A stretch of 10,701 nucleotides of DNA from M0108 sp937862735. Its GTDB lineage: Bacteria > Pseudomonadota > Gammaproteobacteria > Chromatiales > Chromatiaceae. The position numbers were made by a program, and so were the translations under genes. Below the pieces are notes generated by a model. The model had not been told where the DNA came from, ran no database searches, and saw nothing but the letters and a program-made list of their open reading frames with translations. The stretch covers positions 1 through 10,701 of the forward strand of contig CALMDH010000113.1 in NCBI GenBank assembly GCA_937862735.1, given 5' to 3'. Positions 1 to 6,038 of the stretch are shown one piece after another (position 1 is the first letter of the stretch; every line of letters begins with the position of its first letter).

Positions 1-110
1 CATTAGGCGGGTTGGTTGGCGCCAAAGGCTTTAACAACCCCAACGAGGGCGTCGTTCCCGCAACGGGTTATTTTATCTGTTGGGAGAATGAACAACAGGC
101 GCGAGAGTAA
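1..110 (+). pseudogene. C-terminal part of a zinc-ribbon-module large protein, cut by the IS66 element
   Basis: Reading from base 3, the frame stays open and gives LGGLVGAKGF at its start and GYFICWENEQQARE at its end. This matches the C-terminal region of the two large proteins downstream (LGGLV and GCFICWQNEDVA in the 3342-4211 product; GYFIRWENEDLA in the 1996-2814 product), so it is a third paralogue whose upstream part lies outside the window. The reading frame enters the insertion sequence after base 106. The first bases of the element (GTAA) complete a GAG codon and supply a TAA stop at 108-110. The interrupted gene would therefore lose about 25 native C-terminal residues and gain one foreign Glu. 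Since only the tail is lost, the shortened protein might still fold; 'pseudogene' is the cautious label. Confidence 0.8.
99..106. repeat. Target site duplication, left copy
   Basis: The octamer GCGCGAGA lies directly before the left inverted repeat and recurs exactly after the right one at 1801-1808. Eight base pairs is the duplication length typical of the IS66 family. A perfect copy suggests a fairly recent insertion and no later rearrangement across the element. Confidence 0.95.
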
Positions 111-124
111 CCGTTCAGAGACCC
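107..124 (+). repeat. IS66 left terminal inverted repeat
   Basis: GTAACCGTTCAGAGACCC. Compared with the reverse complement of 1783-1800 it differs at one base (G versus C at the twelfth position). It contains the transposase stop codon (TGA on the minus strand, 115-117), so the coding region runs into the terminal repeat. Confidence 0.95.
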
Positions 125-1710
125 GCCATTGGAGCTGGCAGCGGAGCGGCCGCACGACCAGCGCGGCGCTCCGCGATCACACCGGCCAGATAGGGCCAAG
201 GCATGTGGCCACGTTTACGACAGGTTTCGATCACGCTGGCGAGCAGGGTGAAGGTGCGCGAGCCGACCGCGCCACGCGTCCCCATCATGATGCGTCGCGC
301 GATCACCCAATGGCGTAGCGCTTGCTCAGCGTCGTTGTTCGTGAGCGGCCACTGGGGATTCTCCAGCACCTGGAAGATGGCGTCCCAGTCATTCCACAGC
401 TCGACGGCCAAGGCGCGCGTTTTGGCGTGCCGGTGCCCGAGCAGACGCACGCAGGCGGCATGCAGATCGGTCAGCAACTCGGCATGGCGGCGCGGCAGAT
501 CGCCCGGTGGCCCGTCGCGCGCGGCCTGGATGGCGCCGATCAGGGTATCGAAGGCGCTTTGGACCTGACGCCCAAAGGCCTGCGCCTCGCGATCGTAGCT
601 GTCGATCAACCCCTGCGCCTTGCGCGTGAGGTGCGCCCAGCAGCGCAGCCGGTGCGGGAGGTGGCGATACGCCTGCCAGCCGTCGCTCATCAGCCAGCCG
701 GCGAAGCCCGGCAGAATCCGATCGAGGATCTCACGCCCGCGCTTGGCCACCCTGAACAGGGTGACGGTGGCGCTGGTGAAGACCCACAGCCAGAACAACT
801 CGGTGCCTTGCGGCCAGGAGGTCTCATCGGCATGCAGCAGGTCGCTGGCCACGACCGCCGCGATCAATTCTTCCTCCAGCGGGGCGGTCGCCGCGGCGGC
901 CTCGCGCAGGGTGCCATCCAGGGTGCCCACGCTCAGACGCAACCCCAGCCAGTCGTGCAGAAACTCCCGCATCCGGCGGCGCGACAGCCGAAAGCGCAGA
1001 TGCAGCGCCACGATCAGGGTCGCCAGCCCCGGGCCGACCAGACGCCATTCGCTTAAGGCCACCGGTGCCAAGGTCGGATCCATGACCAGACCTTCGCCGG
1101 GACGCGCGCGCGTGCGATGACCGCAGGCGCAGCCGATTTCATGGTAACGATGGTCGGTGACCTGCAAACGCAGGCCGGGTTGTGCGGGATCGCCCCACAC
1201 CAGATCGACCGACTGGAAGCCGGCGTAGGCGACACTCGGCGCGTCCCCCGGCAGCGCCGCGGCGCAGGCGGCGCAGGTTTCGGGACGATGGATGAGCGTC
1301 TCATGGGCCTGGAACATCTGGGTGCGTCCGAACCCGGGCGCGCCGGGCGGCTTACCAGGCTTGCGCTTGGGCTGCTCAGACGGGGCCGCCGCGCGCTCGC
1401 CGCCCTGGGTCGCCGGTGGGTCGCACGCCGCCGCCGGGGGCGTGCCGGCCTCTTCCGGTTGATCAGCATCGGGCGCCGGGGTGGTCGCCTCGTCGCGGCC
1501 ATCCGCGTCTTCGTCACCCGCCGTCGGGCGCTCCCAGGGTGCTCGGCTACTGGGTGGACGAGAGCTATTGGTGGGATTTTGCCGCAGCCGTTCGCGCGCT
1601 TCCTTCAGGTCGTCCAACAGCCGCAGCGACAAACCACGCAACTGACCCTCGTCCAAAGTCTGGACATAGGCTTCGTCAAGTTGGCTCAGGCTGTGGTCAC
1701 TCAGATGCAT
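115..1710 (-). CDS. IS66-family transposase
   Basis: A 531 aa DDE transposase that would catalyse cut-and-join movement of the surrounding element. Regions in order: an N-terminal leucine-rich, probably coiled segment (about 10-45) followed by an NPTNSSRPPSS motif typical of the family; a low-complexity acidic and proline/alanine-rich stretch (60-115); a basic KRKPGKPPGAPG segment; a CxxC...CxC cysteine cluster (C146, C149, C194, C196) consistent with the IS66 zinc-finger region; and the catalytic core with D295 (in HADETSWP), D343 (in MSDGWQAYRH) and E462 (in NNDAEQALR), followed by the family's conserved RRIMMGTRGAVGS stretch. Length is normal for the family and there is no frameshift, so it may be active. 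The start codon has no strong Shine-Dalgarno. The stop lies inside the left inverted repeat. No tnpA or tnpB partner is present. Confidence 0.97.
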   Translation of the reverse strand: MHLSDHSLSQLDEAYVQTLDEGQLRGLSLRLLDDLKEARERLRQNPTNSSRPPSSRAPWERPTAGDEDADGRDEATTPAPDADQPEEAGTPPAAACDPPATQGGERAAAPSEQPKRKPGKPPGAPGFGRTQMFQAHETLIHRPETCAACAAALPGDAPSVAYAGFQSVDLVWGDPAQPGLRLQVTDHRYHEIGCACGHRTRARPGEGLVMDPTLAPVALSEWRLVGPGLATLIVALHLRFRLSRRRMREFLHDWLGLRLSVGTLDGTLREAAAATAPLEEELIAAVVASDLLHADETSWPQGTELFWLWVFTSATVTLFRVAKRGREILDRILPGFAGWLMSDGWQAYRHLPHRLRCWAHLTRKAQGLIDSYDREAQAFGRQVQSAFDTLIGAIQAARDGPPGDLPRRHAELLTDLHAACVRLLGHRHAKTRALAVELWNDWDAIFQVLENPQWPLTNNDAEQALRHWVIARRIMMGTRGAVGSRTFTLLASVIETCRKRGHMPWPYLAGVIAERRAGRAAAPLPAPMAGL

Positions 1711-1782
1711 GGGTCAGGAGCACCCTATCATCGGGCAGCGAATGGAGAGCCATCCTGATCGGGTTTGGGGGCGGCGGTCAAG

Positions 1783-1800
1783 GGGTCTGTGAACGGTTAC
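1783..1800 (-). repeat. IS66 right terminal inverted repeat
   Basis: GGGTCTGTGAACGGTTAC on the plus strand. It is the partner of the left repeat at 107-124 with one mismatch and is followed at once by the second copy of the target duplication. Confidence 0.95.
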
Positions 1801-1808
1801 GCGCGAGA
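1801..1808. repeat. Target site duplication, right copy
   Basis: GCGCGAGA, identical to 99-106. Joining 1-106 to 1809 onward (removing the element and one copy) restores an open reading frame across the junction, which confirms the insertion point. Confidence 0.95.
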
Positions 1809-1884
1809 TTACAATCAAAAACGCACAGTCGATGAGTTCCCCTTACAAAGAATGGAAGAGTCGGATGATGATCTCGATACCTGA
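1809..1884 (+). pseudogene. Displaced 3' end of the IS-interrupted large paralogue
   Basis: With the IS and one target copy removed, the frame from 1-106 continues as ARDYNQKRTVDEF and ends at TGA 1882-1884 after an acidic tail (MEESDDDLDT). The segment ARDYNQKR corresponds in position to AKNYYHYRKLR and AINYHHYRKLR of the two intact paralogues, but the ending is diverged. It lacks the AGGAGG that precedes the small partner gene in the other copies, and no small partner follows. Standing alone it has no start and is not expected to be translated. Confidence 0.75.
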
Positions 1885-1995
1885 GTATCTGGTTGCGATA
1901 GGGAAACGTCGATTGAAAAGGTAGGTTCGAGGTTACGTTCGATAAGTACTTCGCCGTTAACCTTCATCAGGAAATAATCAAAATTTCATAATGCC

Positions 1996-2814
1996 ATGCA
2001 ACTTGAACCCTGTCTCGTCTGCGGTGAACCCAAACGCCAGTTTCTCGTCTGCCCATACTGTGATGCTACCCTGCTGCACATGCGTAGTAGTGAGCAACTC
2101 ATCGAAACAGGAGGAGACTCCGTTGCAAACTCCCTGCCACGCATAACCAGTAGCGGACATCTGGAACATCACGCGGAGGGCCATCAAGGCCAAATGGCTA
2201 ACCTCAATGACGGTCTACACGCGGATGTAATCGACGACACAACCATTGATCTTGACTTACATCCGCCGTTCCAATCCGTTCATTCCCAACCACCCTTACT
2301 TGAATTTTCCAACCTGCGCCTAGCGACACAAGACCAGAGAGCCAAGTGCTGGCTAGAAGATAATCAGACCCCAGCGTTGCCAACTCGGAAAATCGCAATT
2401 GTTGAAGTTTATGATGGCTGGGCTTGCCCCGAGACGGTCAATTTCGCCAAAGAAGTTACTGCTAGAAACCCAGAAGCAAGTTTAAGCGACGTTCATTTGG
2501 CATTACTTCATGGTTATAAAGATGCACAGCTATCCGTACCCTATCTTTGGTTAGTGCAATTGTATCGCAAGCGCATACGGGGCCTGCATAGAGATGCCAA
2601 CAATCAGCAGTTCATCCGACTGGATAAGAAATGGTTCCTTGCATATAGTTTGCTGGAGATGGCTGATTTGGTCGGTTGGGTGGCGCTTCATCAGGCTGTT
2701 CAGGTAGAAGGAAACTACAATGGCTACTTTATCCGCTGGGAAAATGAAGATTTAGCCAAAAACTACTACCATTACCGCAAGCTGCGCCAACAGGAGGTTC
2801 AAGAAAATGACTGA
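1996..2814 (+). CDS. Zinc-ribbon module large protein, copy A (unknown function)
   Basis: A 272 aa protein of no family I recognise. It opens with a zinc ribbon, C6-x2-C9-x9-C19-x2-C22 (PCLVCGEPKRQFLVCPYC), the spacing seen in ribosomal protein bL32. A variable linker follows (about 30-115), then a conserved region shared with the 3342-4211 product: WLED at 119, LPTRK at 128-132, DGWACPET at 140-147, PEASL at 159-163, LSVPYLW at 179-185, DANNQQFIR at 200-208, KKWFLAY at 211-217, and a terminal GYFIRWENEDLA...YHYRKLRQQE block. There is no signal peptide or membrane segment, so it is probably cytoplasmic. The ATG is the first possible start after an in-frame stop at 1975-1977, and it aligns with the paralogue's start; it has no clear Shine-Dalgarno. 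The small partner gene starts inside its 3' end, so the two are probably translationally coupled. It could bind nucleic acid or the ribosome, but this is inference. Confidence 0.9.
   Translation: MQLEPCLVCGEPKRQFLVCPYCDATLLHMRSSEQLIETGGDSVANSLPRITSSGHLEHHAEGHQGQMANLNDGLHADVIDDTTIDLDLHPPFQSVHSQPPLLEFSNLRLATQDQRAKCWLEDNQTPALPTRKIAIVEVYDGWACPETVNFAKEVTARNPEASLSDVHLALLHGYKDAQLSVPYLWLVQLYRKRIRGLHRDANNQQFIRLDKKWFLAYSLLEMADLVGWVALHQAVQVEGNYNGYFIRWENEDLAKNYYHYRKLRQQEVQEND
2792..2797 (+). promoter_or_regulatory. Ribosome binding site of small partner gene, copy A
   Basis: AGGAGG, 9 nt before the ATG at 2807, embedded in the QQE codons at the end of the large gene. The 30 nt ending here (2768-2797) match 4165-4194 at all but one base. 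Confidence 0.85.
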
Positions 2815-3091
2815 AAGTGAAGAAAGCCAGCGATTAGCGTTAGGCGCTGACCTGCTGTTGCACCGGGCGACGCCGGAGCAGCTCAGAGAAGCGGTGGAAT
2901 TCCTGGCCTTCAAGTACAGCTACTTTGTGCGCCGCTATGGCGCGCTGACTATGGACGATCTCCAGACGTTAGCCGCTACCGATCCCCTCGGGGCCGAGAT
3001 GGAAGCCATTCATCTGGAGAGCAGACGGGCCATCGTTTCCGCCTTGTCGTCGCTGATGGGCATCAACCCTGCGGAACCTACCTGGCATTAA
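2807..3091 (+). CDS. Small helical module partner protein, copy A (unknown function)
   Basis: A 94 aa protein predicted to be mostly alpha-helical, soluble, without cysteines or a signal peptide. Its core (about 20-85) contains ATPEQLREAVEFLA, the aromatic YSYFVRRYG segment and LESRRAIVSALSSLMG. By hand count about 30 of 66 core residues are identical to the 4201-4521 product, and the N-terminal half also matches the 6039-6323 product, so these are three paralogues. The gene overlaps the large gene by 8 nt and has an AGGAGG site, which points to coupled translation and perhaps a stable complex. I know no named family for it. The sequence alone does not decide between a chaperone or antitoxin-like partner and a structural subunit. 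Confidence 0.88.
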   Translation: MTESEESQRLALGADLLLHRATPEQLREAVEFLAFKYSYFVRRYGALTMDDLQTLAATDPLGAEMEAIHLESRRAIVSALSSLMGINPAEPTWH

Positions 3092-3341
3092 CGGGGCTTG
3101 ATTTCGTTGATCTAACGGCGGTCTTTACTTTGCTGGTTGCTGAGTAGGATGTTGGCTGATGAGTCATCTCAGGTATTCTGAAGTCACTGAATGCTGTTTT
3201 CGATCAAACGGGGTTCATGCACGGTAATGTAGCAGTCATTGTTTTTTAGTAAATAAAATCAACCATACTCATACCATAGGAGGTCGTAAACAGCTAAATT
3301 GAATTTGAGAAATATCAGCAAATTAATTGAAGATACTTAAT
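3092..3341 (+). other. Intergenic region between the two module copies
   Basis: About 250 nt, AT-rich towards its right end. It contains an orphan AGGAGGT at 3278-3284, too far (57 nt) from the ATG at 3342 to serve it. A TTG-started 13-codon frame at 3299-3340 is the only thing it could serve, and I do not support that as a gene. A promoter for the second pair would be expected here, but no convincing -35/-10 pair was found. Confidence 0.4.
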
Positions 3342-4211
3342 ATGAAAACCAAGCCCTGTCCCAACTGCGGTGAACCCAAGCATCCTTTGAAATGCTGTAA
3401 CAACTGTGGCCATTCCAACCTTCGCCAAGAACATGATCAGCGGATTGCAGAAGGTGGGGACTTATCCAAGGAACTACCCTCGGGCAAAGGGTATGGGACA
3501 GGATTCTTAGGTCTGAATCGCATCTACTTTAAACGTAAAAAGAGTGATCGGGTCATTACTTTTTGGGCGGATGAAGAGACAGATCAAGGAATTTATCGCG
3601 GTAATGATGCGCCGTTCACCCCCTTCCCTCAGTCAGACGATCCTGGATTCCCCAATAACCTTGAAGCCGTTTCGCCAGGATCTTTCAATCATCGGGTAAA
3701 CTATCAGGGTACAAGCCAAACATTCCCGCTTCTAAAAGCAAGTATCTGGCTGGAGGAAAATCTTTCCCCTACGTTGCCCACCAGAAAAAAACGTAATGTG
3801 CCGCTCTTTGATGGCTGGGGTTGTCCTGAGACGATATCCTTTGCTCAACGTCTTATCACGCAGCACCCAGAAGCCAGTTTACGAGAAGTTCAACAGGAGA
3901 TTCTCAAAGGCTTTGATGCTGCCACCCTGTCGGTTCCTAACCTTTGGTATGTGTGGTGTGGACAGCTTCGGGTTAAAGCGTTGTATGAAGATGCCAACCA
4001 TCTGCCATTCATTCGTGTGGAAAAAAAGTGGCACCTAGCTTATGAAATTAGCCGCCTGGGCGGATTAGTTGAGGTACGGGGAATGCGCCCAACCAGGGAT
4101 AAAAAGTATATTACCCACGGGTGTTTCATCTGTTGGCAAAACGAGGATGTAGCGATCAACTATCACCATTACCGCAAGCTGCGCAAACAGGAGGCAAATA
4201 TTGGCAAATAA
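3342..4211 (+). CDS. Zinc-ribbon module large protein, copy B (unknown function)
   Basis: A 289 aa paralogue of the 1996-2814 product. The N-terminal zinc ribbon C6-x2-C9-x9-C19-x2-C22 (CPNCGEPKHPLKCCNNCG) looks strikingly like the bL32 ribbon; an extra cysteine sits at 18. The variable region (about 30-130) is unrelated to copy A except for GGD and ELP near 38-46. The shared C-terminal part begins at WLEEN (136-140) and continues with LPTRK, DGWGCPET (157-164), PEASL, LSVPNLW, DANHLPFIR, KKWHLAY, LGGLV (239-243), CFICWQNEDVA and YHHYRKLRKQE. I chose ATG 3342 over an in-frame TTG at 3327 because its MKTKPCPNC aligns exactly with MQLEPCLVC of copy A. No signal peptide or membrane helix is seen. 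The small partner starts inside its end. Function unknown. Confidence 0.9.
   Translation: MKTKPCPNCGEPKHPLKCCNNCGHSNLRQEHDQRIAEGGDLSKELPSGKGYGTGFLGLNRIYFKRKKSDRVITFWADEETDQGIYRGNDAPFTPFPQSDDPGFPNNLEAVSPGSFNHRVNYQGTSQTFPLLKASIWLEENLSPTLPTRKKRNVPLFDGWGCPETISFAQRLITQHPEASLREVQQEILKGFDAATLSVPNLWYVWCGQLRVKALYEDANHLPFIRVEKKWHLAYEISRLGGLVEVRGMRPTRDKKYITHGCFICWQNEDVAINYHHYRKLRKQEANIGK
4189..4194 (+). promoter_or_regulatory. Ribosome binding site of small partner gene, copy B
   Basis: AGGAGG with 6 nt spacing to a TTG start at 4201. It supports the unusual TTG start, since no ATG lies nearby in that frame, and it occupies the same place in the large gene as the site of copy A. Confidence 0.8.
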
Positions 4212-4521
4212 CAACGAAGAAAAACGTCGATTAACTCAGCGTGCGAGAAATCTGCAAAACCAGGCAACTCGTGAACAATTGATTGCTGCGCTCAATCTGC
4301 TTGCCTATAAAAGCAGCTACTATGCCCTGCGTCATGGGGAAGTGGATGGCGACGATCTTGTGGCATTGGAAAGTGCCAGTCCTTTTGATCCCGAGAGACA
4401 AACACTTGCTCTGGAAAGCAAACGGTCCATCGTCTCCGCGCTGTCGATTGCCATGGATCTGCCAAATGATGATCTTGATCAGGATGATGAATTAGGTTTA
4501 TTGATCAACGGCGAAGTTTAA
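4201..4521 (+). CDS. Small helical module partner protein, copy B (unknown function)
   Basis: A 106 aa protein with a TTG start, justified by the AGGAGG 6 nt upstream and by the 11-nt overlap with the preceding gene, which mirrors copy A. The core ATREQLIAALNLLA, KSSYYALRHG and LESKRSIVSALSIAMD is shared with the 2807-3091 product (about 45% identity by hand count). The C-terminal tail (about 88-98) is acidic and Asp-rich (NDDLDQDDE), absent from copy A. It is predicted to be helical and cytoplasmic. It is likely to be made together with, and probably bind, its own large partner. No known family was recognised. Confidence 0.86.
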   Translation: MANNNEEKRRLTQRARNLQNQATREQLIAALNLLAYKSSYYALRHGEVDGDDLVALESASPFDPERQTLALESKRSIVSALSIAMDLPNDDLDQDDELGLLINGEV

Positions 4522-4534
4522 TTTTGATAACTTC
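4513..4534. terminator. Possible bidirectional hairpin between convergent genes
   Basis: GAAGTT and AACTTC form a 6-bp stem around an AT-rich loop that includes the stop codon of the preceding gene; flanking GGC and GCC bases may extend it imperfectly. It lies between the module and the convergent minus-strand gene. There is no clean T-tract directly after the stem, so this is weak. Confidence 0.25.
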
Positions 4535-4578
4535 CAACGCCGAAATTTTGCCTGATCAAGGTTATCCTTTCCCTGTTT

Positions 4579-5100
4579 TCACTGTAGGCTGTTCTCGATC
4601 AACTGCATCACTTCCTGCGTGATCCGTTCGTTCATCGTTTCCGGCAGGCCGAAGCGGTCATACATCACATTCTGGCCACAGAAGAGCTGGAGCAGCACTT
4701 GTTGCACCTCAGCAAAATCAGCGAAGGCCCAGGTGGCGATTCCCGGTTGCCGGCGTACATACTGTCCATGGCACAGGAGGCGCAAGACATGCAACACCGT
4801 ATCACCGACTTTCTCGCTGAAATGCAGCCAGTAGGGCCACTCCGCCGTTAGAGACTGAAAAAAGGACCGAATCTCCGGTATCTCCGCCGTCTCCCGGGGA
4901 TCGAAATTCCAGCCGTCAAAGGAGAAGGTCAGCCGCCCCTCCCACTGCATCGCTGCTTCCCGGCTTTCCGACAGGAAACCCAGCTTTTCCAGGAGCGGTG
5001 CGGTATCCCTGGTTATGACCGACTCCCGAGCGATGACGATGGCCAGGAGTTGCTCCTTGGCCGGGGAATGATCTGCGAGGGGATATTTACTGGCTCTCAT
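4579..5100 (-). CDS. Hypothetical protein, possibly CRR6-domain-like
   Basis: A 173 aa soluble protein without a signal peptide. A central stretch, FSFDGWNFDPRE at 59-70 followed by EIPEIRSFF and EWPYWLHF at 87-94, reminds me of bacterial proteins annotated as 'chlororespiratory reduction 6 domain-containing', which have a similar FDGxxxDPRE...EIPE...WPYW pattern; this is from memory and unverified. If right, it is named for a plant photosynthesis assembly factor but has no established role in non-photosynthetic bacteria. It lies on the minus strand downstream of the superoxide dismutase gene with a 109-nt gap and a possible terminator between them, so the two are probably not tightly co-transcribed. 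The ATG has only a weak upstream AGGT. Confidence 0.75.
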   Translation of the reverse strand: MRASKYPLADHSPAKEQLLAIVIARESVITRDTAPLLEKLGFLSESREAAMQWEGRLTFSFDGWNFDPRETAEIPEIRSFFQSLTAEWPYWLHFSEKVGDTVLHVLRLLCHGQYVRRQPGIATWAFADFAEVQQVLLQLFCGQNVMYDRFGLPETMNERITQEVMQLIENSLQ

Positions 5101-5165
5101 GCTCGGTTAACCTGAACCGGGTAGTGGTATCCGTAGAATGCGAGAAAAACTTCCCGTTGTTGCCG

Positions 5166-5197
5166 CTCCCCTCAACCGATTTCAGGGTAGAGGGGAG
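5166..5197 (-). terminator. Possible terminator hairpin after the superoxide dismutase gene
   Basis: The arms CTCCCCTC (5166-5173) and GAGGGGAG (5190-5197) form a perfect 8-bp GC-rich stem with a 16-nt loop, starting 12 nt beyond the sod stop on the minus strand. No T-run follows immediately; the nearest TTTTT is about 15 nt beyond the stem. It could be an imperfect intrinsic terminator or an mRNA 3'-end stabiliser. Confidence 0.45.
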
Positions 5198-5209
5198 TTC
5201 GGGTACCTC

Positions 5210-5929
5210 TCAGCCTGCCAGGTTCTGGGCAGCAAATTCCCAGTTGATCAGATTCTCCAGCACAGCGGTAACGTAGTCGGCTCGCCGGTTCTGGTAGTCC
5301 AGGTAGTAGGCATGCTCCCAAACATCAATGGTGAGCAGTGGCTGCTGACCGTGGGCGATGGGCGTATCAGCATTGCCGGTTTTGGTAACGATCAACTTGT
5401 CACCGTCTTTTACCAGCCAGGCCCAACCGCTACCGAACTGACTGGTAGCCGCCTTGGCGAACTCGGCCTTGAAGGTGTTGTAGTCGCCAAAGGACTGGTT
5501 GATTAGCTCAGCCAGTATGCCGGAGGGCTTGCCACCGCCTTGGGGTCGCAGGCTGTTCCAGTAAAAGTTATGGTTCCATACTTGTGCAGCATTGTTGAAA
5601 ATGGCGACTTGATCGGCCTGGCCAGCGGTAGCCTTGACCACGGCGTCCAGTGGTTGATCGGCGAACGGGGTACCGGCGACCAGTTTGTTCAGATTGTTGA
5701 TATAGCCCTGGTGGTGCTTGCTGTAGTGAAAGCCGATGGTGTTGGCCGATATGGCGGGACTCAGGGCATCATCGCCGTAAGGCAGTGGCGGCAACGTGAA
5801 GGGACCGGCAGTTGCCAGGGCCGGGCGGGGGAGGACAAGCTCACCGAAGGCTAGCACGGCAGAGCCAGCGAGCAGGGTGCCAATGAATCGGCGGCGGTTC
5901 ACAGATAATGCGGGCAGATCGGCGGACAT
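5210..5929 (-). CDS. sodB: Exported Fe-type superoxide dismutase with Tat leader
   Basis: Converts superoxide to hydrogen peroxide and oxygen using iron. The first ~39 residues form an export signal: a twin-arginine motif NRRRFIG at 11-17, a hydrophobic run TLLAGSAVLAF, and a cleavage-like ALA at 37-39. The mature enzyme of about 200 aa has the expected length. Metal ligands by homology are H68 (FHYSKHH), H120 (WNHNFYW), D202 and H206 (DVWEHAYY). Q116 in AAQVWNH and the overall match to E. coli SodB point to iron rather than manganese. The Tat route would fit export of an already folded, metal-loaded enzyme to the periplasm, to meet external superoxide. The gene has an AGGAG site (CTCCT at 5938-5942 on the plus strand) well placed before the ATG. 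It is divergent from the 6039 gene. The symbol is by similarity. Confidence 0.95.
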   Translation of the reverse strand: MSADLPALSVNRRRFIGTLLAGSAVLAFGELVLPRPALATAGPFTLPPLPYGDDALSPAISANTIGFHYSKHHQGYINNLNKLVAGTPFADQPLDAVVKATAGQADQVAIFNNAAQVWNHNFYWNSLRPQGGGKPSGILAELINQSFGDYNTFKAEFAKAATSQFGSGWAWLVKDGDKLIVTKTGNADTPIAHGQQPLLTIDVWEHAYYLDYQNRRADYVTAVLENLINWEFAAQNLAG

Positions 5930-5994
5930 GGACTGAACTCCTAATTTGGCCGGGCAGGTCGATAATGAGCAAGTGTAGCCTAGGTTTGCGGTCT

Positions 5995-6010
5995 GTTACT
6001 GCCATGTAAC
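5995..6010. promoter_or_regulatory. Small inverted repeat in the divergent promoter region
   Basis: GTTAC-TGCCAT-GTAAC sits in the ~109-nt gap between the divergent sod gene and the small-protein gene, where promoters of both must lie. It could be an operator for a dimeric regulator, but a 5-bp arm can occur by chance and no clear promoter boxes were found beside it. Confidence 0.25.
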
Positions 6011-6038
6011 CCACCTCTCCTTCAACCGGAACGACTGC

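Larger units (their letters stand above)
107..1800. mobile_element. Complete IS66-family insertion sequence, single-ORF type, 1694 bp
   Basis: The element is bounded by 18-bp inverted repeats beginning GTAACCGTTCA, which agree at 17 of 18 positions, and by a perfect 8-bp direct repeat. It holds one long minus-strand gene, an IS66-type DDE transposase, with about 90 bp between the gene start and the right end. There is no room for the accessory genes tnpA and tnpB found in classical IS66 elements, so it fits the single-gene organisation (ISBst12-like subgroup). It is clearly richer in GC than the flanking host genes, which suggests arrival from another background. It disrupts the 3' end of a host gene. 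The boundaries are certain to the base; the subgroup assignment is inference. Confidence 0.96.

Noticed and set aside
16..318. Plus-strand open frame of 100 codons crossing the left IS end
   Set aside because: It spans the host/IS junction out of frame with the module homology and overlaps the certain transposase gene; a shadow frame in GC-rich DNA.
322..1056. Long plus-strand open frame of 244 codons opposite the transposase
   Set aside because: Antisense shadow of the GC-rich transposase gene, with low-complexity Gln/Ala/Arg-rich composition and no recognisable motif.
3299..3340. TTG-started 13-codon frame downstream of AGGAGGT at 3278-3284, a possible leader peptide
   Set aside because: The 14-nt spacing is long, the start is weak and no attenuator structure follows; kept only as an orphan Shine-Dalgarno note.
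3327..3341. TTG at 3327 as start of the copy B large protein
   Set aside because: ATG 3342 aligns exactly with the paralogue's N-terminus (MKTKPCPNC versus MQLEPCLVC); the extra five residues have no counterpart.
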